Shown here one piece after another: positions 7,562-10,220 of a stretch of 10,220 bases of DNA; the stretch's first letter is position 1, and every line of letters starts with the position of its first letter. The DNA is from Candidatus Sulfotelmatobacter sp. (GTDB lineage: Bacteria; Acidobacteriota; Terriglobia; Terriglobales; SbA1). The translations under genes were made by a program, and so were the position numbers. Location: NCBI GenBank assembly GCA_030151135.1, contig JASLEQ010000628.1, positions 1 to 10,220 on the forward strand, in the 5' to 3' direction. Under the pieces are notes generated by a model, which was not told the DNA's origin, did not search any database, and saw nothing but the letters and a program-made list of their open reading frames with translations.

Positions 7562-7638
7562 TGATGCAAAAGGGAAGTAACACGTTACTAGTGGTCAGCA
7601 CCTACCGCGACGAACGTAAGGTTGAAGTGCGAAAACTT

Positions 7639-7698
7639 GCAATTTGAAACTGCCGGCGAGAACGCAGCGGTATCAACGACGCTGCAGTTCGAAATCGC
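7639..7698 (-). terminator. Imperfect hairpin downstream of bamD, possible terminator
   Basis: Arms 7639-7653 (GCAATTTGAAACTGC) and 7684-7698 (GCAGTTCGAAATCGC) are complementary at 12 of 15 positions with 30 nt between. A competing inner stem is GCAGCG (7664-7669) / CGCTGC (7680-7685). On the minus strand the outer stem is followed by AAGTTTTCG, a short T-run. It lies 21 nt past the bamD stop. The rest of the 220-nt gap holds the receiver-gene promoter. The mismatches and weak T-run make terminator function uncertain. Confidence 0.3.
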
Positions 7699-7719
7699 GA
7701 CCGCTAATAGCGAACAGAT

Positions 7720-9174
7720 TTAGAAAGGCACCACTTTCTTCAGCCCCTTCTTCTTATGCTTCTTGCTGCTCGAGATGTCCTGATCGGTGGCCGGGGTATT
7801 ATCGTCGGAACTCGCCGAAGCGGTCGACGAAGACTGTCCCGCCGGAATCTCATTCACTTGTGTTGGAGGTGGCAGGTTCTGATCGCCACTGCTCGGCGTC
7901 AATTCGTTCGAATCAGCCGGTGCTGTCGGCTTTAGTTCGTTCGGATCATTCGCCCCAGGGCTGGTTTCCTTGATCGTAACTCCTAATGGGGTCTGCAGTG
8001 TTGTATTCGCGTCCGCCGCTGGCGCAACGTCATTCATGCCAGGCTGAGTGGGCTTCACTACTTCCGCCCCGACCACGGCTTTCTCGCCACCGCCCATGGC
8101 CCCCATGGTTTCTTGTCGCACGACATCCGTGGCAGGAATCGGCGCAGCTTCCACCAGATTCGGATTTCCCACCTGCGTCGCCTTCGCGACGTCCGGTCCC
8201 TTCTTGATAAGACCGGTTACCCGCTGCATCATCGAGCTTTCACCGCGGCTGTCGATCTCGGCCTTGTTCTGCGCGACCGCCGCCTTCGTAGGACGCGGCA
8301 CCGGTTGATGCATTGCGACCAGCCGTCTCTTCGCATCATCGGCCCGATCCATCAACGGATAACGCGTCAGGATTTTGTCATATGCCTGCGACGCATCTCG
8401 TGTGAACTCTTCCGCATACTTTGCTTTGGCGGCTTCACTGACACATCCACGCGGCTGCCCCTTTGCGTCGCACGTCGGAGAGTTACGGATTCGCGTCATC
8501 TGGCCTTCGTAGTTCTGGCCCAACAGCCATGCAGCCTCATCGGCACGGCTGTACAGCGGGTATTTCTCGAGCAACGACCTTAGTCGAGCAATCGATGCCG
8601 GATACGACTCGCGCAAATAGTAGAACCGCCCAATCATGAACTCGCGGTCCGCCAGAACTTCCTGCACTTCCATCAACTTGCGCTTCGCTTCCGGAACCAG
8701 CTTGCTGTCCGGATACGTCAGGATCATCTTCCGGTATTCATCCTCGGCGCGCTTGGCATGCGTGTAGTCGCGATCCGCCTTCTCCATCTGCTGGTAATGG
8801 ATGTTGGCGATCTTCAGCTGCGCCTCGGCAGCTTCAGGCATATTCGGAAAGAAGATCTCGAAGTCGCTATATTCCTGCTCGGCCTGCGCCAACGCCGCAG
8901 TTCCGCCTTCCGCGTACCAGGAATCGCCCACCGCCAGCTTGGCTCGGGCAATATATTCAGAATCCGGATAGGTGTTGATCAGCGTCTGCAGCGTGAGCCG
9001 CGCCACGTCAAAGCGGTTGTGCCGCATCGCATCCATCGCCTTGTCGAACAGTACTTTGTCCGGTTGTTTCGATCCAACGCCGGCCAAGGGGTTCACGGAC
9101 TTCTTATTGGTGCAAGCCGCAGTAAGCGCCAGCAGCATGGCTAGCAGGATGATCGACGTGGTCCGACGTGACAT
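7720..9174 (-). CDS. bamD: BamD-like outer-membrane assembly lipoprotein with long C-terminal tail
   Basis: 484 residues from the chosen ATG at 9174-9172, which has GAGGA 5 nt upstream; a longer reading from 9216 would push the signal peptide inward. The signal peptide is MSRRTTSIILLAMLLALTAA with lipobox cysteine Cys21, so a lipoprotein anchored facing the periplasm is expected. Residues about 38-285 form the tandem TPR fold of the BamD (YfiO/ComL) family: repeats such as RHNRFDVARLTLQTLINTYP, EYRKMILTYPDSKLVPEAKRKL and RLRSLLEKYPLYSRADEAAWLLGQ. In the Bam complex BamD helps BamA insert beta-barrel proteins and binds substrate signals (family knowledge). Cys235 and Cys244 in a short insert could form a disulfide. 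Usual BamD length is about 240-260; here about 190 more residues (292-484) are Pro/Ala/Thr/Ser/Asn-rich, include two NEL.PT/S-type units (412-430), and end in the Lys-rich KKHKKKGLKK. It follows rpe by 75 nt. Confidence 0.92.
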   Translation of the reverse strand: MSRRTTSIILLAMLLALTAACTNKKSVNPLAGVGSKQPDKVLFDKAMDAMRHNRFDVARLTLQTLINTYPDSEYIARAKLAVGDSWYAEGGTAALAQAEQEYSDFEIFFPNMPEAAEAQLKIANIHYQQMEKADRDYTHAKRAEDEYRKMILTYPDSKLVPEAKRKLMEVQEVLADREFMIGRFYYLRESYPASIARLRSLLEKYPLYSRADEAAWLLGQNYEGQMTRIRNSPTCDAKGQPRGCVSEAAKAKYAEEFTRDASQAYDKILTRYPLMDRADDAKRRLVAMHQPVPRPTKAAVAQNKAEIDSRGESSMMQRVTGLIKKGPDVAKATQVGNPNLVEAAPIPATDVVRQETMGAMGGGEKAVVGAEVVKPTQPGMNDVAPAADANTTLQTPLGVTIKETSPGANDPNELKPTAPADSNELTPSSGDQNLPPPTQVNEIPAGQSSSTASASSDDNTPATDQDISSSKKHKKKGLKKVVPF

Positions 9175-9191
9175 ATGAATCCTCACAACTC

Positions 9192-9238
9192 CAGAGTCCA
9201 AAGTGATCCACCTCAACTTTGCAACTCTGAAACGTTGA
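9192..9238. repeat. Inverted repeat and degenerate octad repeats between bamD and rpe
   Basis: In the 75-nt rpe-bamD gap, CAGAGT (9192-9197) and CAAAGT (9199-9204) pair with ACTTTG (9216-9221) and ACTCTG (9224-9229): two 6-bp stems separated by a C / CA bulge, with an 11-nt loop. The right arm runs into three 8-nt units on the plus strand: AACTTTGC (9215-9222), AACTCTGA (9223-9230), AACGTTGA (9231-9238). There is no T-run typical of a terminator, so rpe read-through into bamD remains possible. It ends about 18 nt before the bamD start and could affect its translation or mRNA stability. Confidence 0.6.
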
Positions 9239-9249
9239 ACTTGGCTTTC

Positions 9250-9924
9250 TTAGACTTTCTGCAGCGCAGCCTCAGTCGCCGCCTTCAGCAACGCCTCGGC
9301 ATTCTTCTTTGGATCACCCTTCCCGAACACCGCGTTGCCCGCCACCAGAATTTCCGCCCCCGCTTGAACCACGTCGGCGACGGTGTCCAGTGCGACTCCG
9401 CCATCTACCTCTATGCGGTACTGCAACCCGCGCTGGTTACGAATTTCAGCCAAACGACGCATTTTGTGCAGCGTGGAGGGGATAAACTGCTGTGCTCCAA
9501 ATCCCGGATTCACCGACATCACCAGGACATAGTCCACGATATCGAGCACTTCGGTCAGAGTCTCAACCGGCGTCGCTGGATTGATAACAACTCCCGCCTG
9601 GCATCCGTGGCTTTTGATCAGGTGCAGCGTCCGATCCAAATGGCGGCAGACTTCCTGGTGCACCGAGATCCAGTTCACGCCCGCATTCGCAAAAACAGGG
9701 ATGAAATCGTCCGGATTCTCAATCATGAGGTGGGAATCCAGAGGCAGCTCGGTAACCTTCCGCAGCGATTTCACCACAGGAGGTCCGATCGTCAGGTTCG
9801 GAACAAAATGTCCATCCATGATGTCGACGTGGATCACGCTCGCTCCGCCTTCGCAGGCTGCGCGCACCTGTTCCCCGAGCCGGGCGAAATCCGCGGAAAG
9901 TATTGACGGTGCTAATTCGATCAA
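9250..9924 (-). CDS. rpe: Ribulose-phosphate 3-epimerase
   Basis: Cytoplasmic TIM-barrel enzyme that interconverts D-ribulose 5-phosphate and D-xylulose 5-phosphate in the pentose phosphate pathway. The 224 residues match the usual length (about 215-225). Family signatures seen in order: [14 protein letters not shown] (4-17); [12 protein letters not shown] with His32 and Asp34; [10 protein letters not shown] with His65; [12 protein letters not shown] (136-147); and IEVDGGV with Asp174. His32, Asp34, His65 and Asp174 are the expected metal and acid/base residues, so the enzyme should be active. The start is TTG at 9924-9922, preceded by GAGG 7 nt away. Only three sense codons separate it from an in-frame TGA upstream and none is a start codon, so TTG is forced. 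The gene is first in the right-hand block, and bamD follows after 75 nt. Confidence 0.97.
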   Translation of the reverse strand: MIELAPSILSADFARLGEQVRAACEGGASVIHVDIMDGHFVPNLTIGPPVVKSLRKVTELPLDSHLMIENPDDFIPVFANAGVNWISVHQEVCRHLDRTLHLIKSHGCQAGVVINPATPVETLTEVLDIVDYVLVMSVNPGFGAQQFIPSTLHKMRRLAEIRNQRGLQYRIEVDGGVALDTVADVVQAGAEILVAGNAVFGKGDPKKNAEALLKAATEAALQKV

Positions 9925-9948
9925 ACCCGGGCCTCAGAACCTGACTTG

Positions 9949-9976
9949 TTGCAAGCTATTGCTTGTGCAAATTTTA
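9949..9976 (-). promoter_or_regulatory. rpe leader: -10-like box and small bulged hairpin
   Basis: On the minus strand TAAAAT (9976-9971) matches TATAAT at 5 of 6, about 46 nt before the rpe start, but no good -35 lies 16-18 nt upstream. Directly after it TTGCACAAGC-AATA-GCTTGCAA (9970-9949) folds as an 8-bp stem with a 2-nt bulge and a 4-nt loop. It could be an operator overlapping the start of transcription or an RNA hairpin in the leader. Function is inferred; the pairing is seen. Confidence 0.35.
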
Positions 9977-9995
9977 TCACGCTGATCCTGTGTGG

Positions 9996-10014
9996 CGCGG
10001 GCGGCTCGCCCGCG
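9996..10014. repeat. GC-rich perfect hairpin in the divergent rpe / transporter gap
   Basis: CGCGGGCG (9996-10003), loop GCT, CGCCCGCG (10007-10014): perfect 8-bp stem. It lies between the rpe promoter candidate and the plus-strand gene at the right edge. There is no T-run on either strand, so it is not a typical intrinsic terminator. It may be a regulatory cruciform, a short dispersed palindrome, or chance in GC-rich DNA. In the remaining gap (10015-10133) I see nothing distinct. Confidence 0.5.
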
Positions 10015-10133
10015 AAATGCCGGAATGAGATCCGAATTCAACCGGATCCCCCTTCCGCGCGATTCTCCCCGTAAGACGGCCCTTGAAGCTATCCATCTGG
10101 CACAGTTCAACGCCCGTGGTACCCTCATCCTCC

Positions 10134-10220
10134 GTGCCCCTGCCGTCCCATTTCGTCCCCGCAATTTACGCCGTCACTGCAGTCTTTCTATGGGGAGCGT
10201 CCGACTTCGCCGGAGGCTAC
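10134..10220 (+). CDS. Start of a probable EamA/DMT-family membrane transporter (partial)
   Basis: Only 29 codons are visible, open to the right edge. Reading from GTG at 10134 gives a short polar start and then the hydrophobic segment FVPAIYAVTAVFLWGASDFAGGY. The LWG-S-F-GG pattern in the first membrane helix is typical of drug/metabolite (EamA) transporters, which are usually about 290-320 residues with ten helices (family knowledge). The start is uncertain: GTG at 10116 or TTG at 10083 are also in frame, and none has a purine-rich ribosome binding site. It is divergent from rpe and the only plus-strand gene supported here. The substrate cannot be inferred. Confidence 0.55.
   Translation, partial: MPLPSHFVPAIYAVTAVFLWGASDFAGGY

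Noticed and set aside
9174..9216. Alternative bamD start 14 codons upstream at 9216.
   Set aside because: It would place a non-hydrophobic segment before the lipoprotein signal peptide; the ATG at 9174 has a well-spaced GAGGA and gives a standard signal sequence.
9175..9906. A 243-codon plus-strand open frame opposite rpe.
   Set aside because: It covers the whole rpe gene on the opposite strand and shows no family motif, while rpe has all catalytic residues.
9996..10014. GC-rich hairpin as an intrinsic terminator.
   Set aside because: No T-run follows the stem on either strand, and no gene ends just before it; the flanking genes are divergent.

Overview
The window reads as a chromosomal segment of a Gram-negative bacterium, most likely an acidobacterium (Koribacter/Terriglobia-like). 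This is inferred from the mix of genes, not from a marker search: a PknB-type kinase fused to a TolB-like domain and TPRs, a receiver protein with a very long Ala/Glu/Ser/Pro linker, and a BamD lipoprotein with a long low-complexity tail. BamD shows that there is an outer membrane. I see no tRNA, rRNA, CRISPR array, insertion sequence, integrase or phage gene.

All six well-supported genes lie on the minus strand, so transcription runs right to left: rpe (9924-9250), bamD (9174-7720), a receiver-domain protein (7499-5397), a membrane Ser/Thr kinase (5279-2652), a small three-cysteine protein of unknown function (2618-2277) and valS (1986 to beyond the left edge). At the right edge a divergent plus-strand gene begins (about 10134 onward), whose first 29 codons look like the start of an EamA/DMT-type membrane transporter.

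Three blocks seem plausible. (1) rpe and bamD are 75 nt apart and may share a transcript; they serve pentose-phosphate metabolism and outer-membrane protein assembly. (2) The receiver protein, kinase and small protein form a signalling block. It has a good sigma70-like promoter at 7533-7561 and ends in a strong intrinsic terminator at 2228-2252. The 117-nt gap between receiver and kinase shows no clear terminator, and the small gene starts 33 nt after the kinase stop with a strong ribosome binding site. (3) valS stands alone. A promoter candidate at 2084-2112 would give a leader of about 90 nt that is almost entirely one long interrupted hairpin built from heptad repeats.

Two genes (rpe and the receiver protein) start with TTG, each supported by a nearby Shine-Dalgarno sequence and the lack of any usable upstream ATG or GTG. 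The protein-coding content is mostly ordinary. The parts worth a second look are the valS leader hairpin, the receiver protein with its roughly 490-residue linker and conserved-looking C-terminal segment, the small Cys protein behind the kinase, the BamD tail, and the degenerate 7-8 nt repeats and hairpins in several intergenic gaps.
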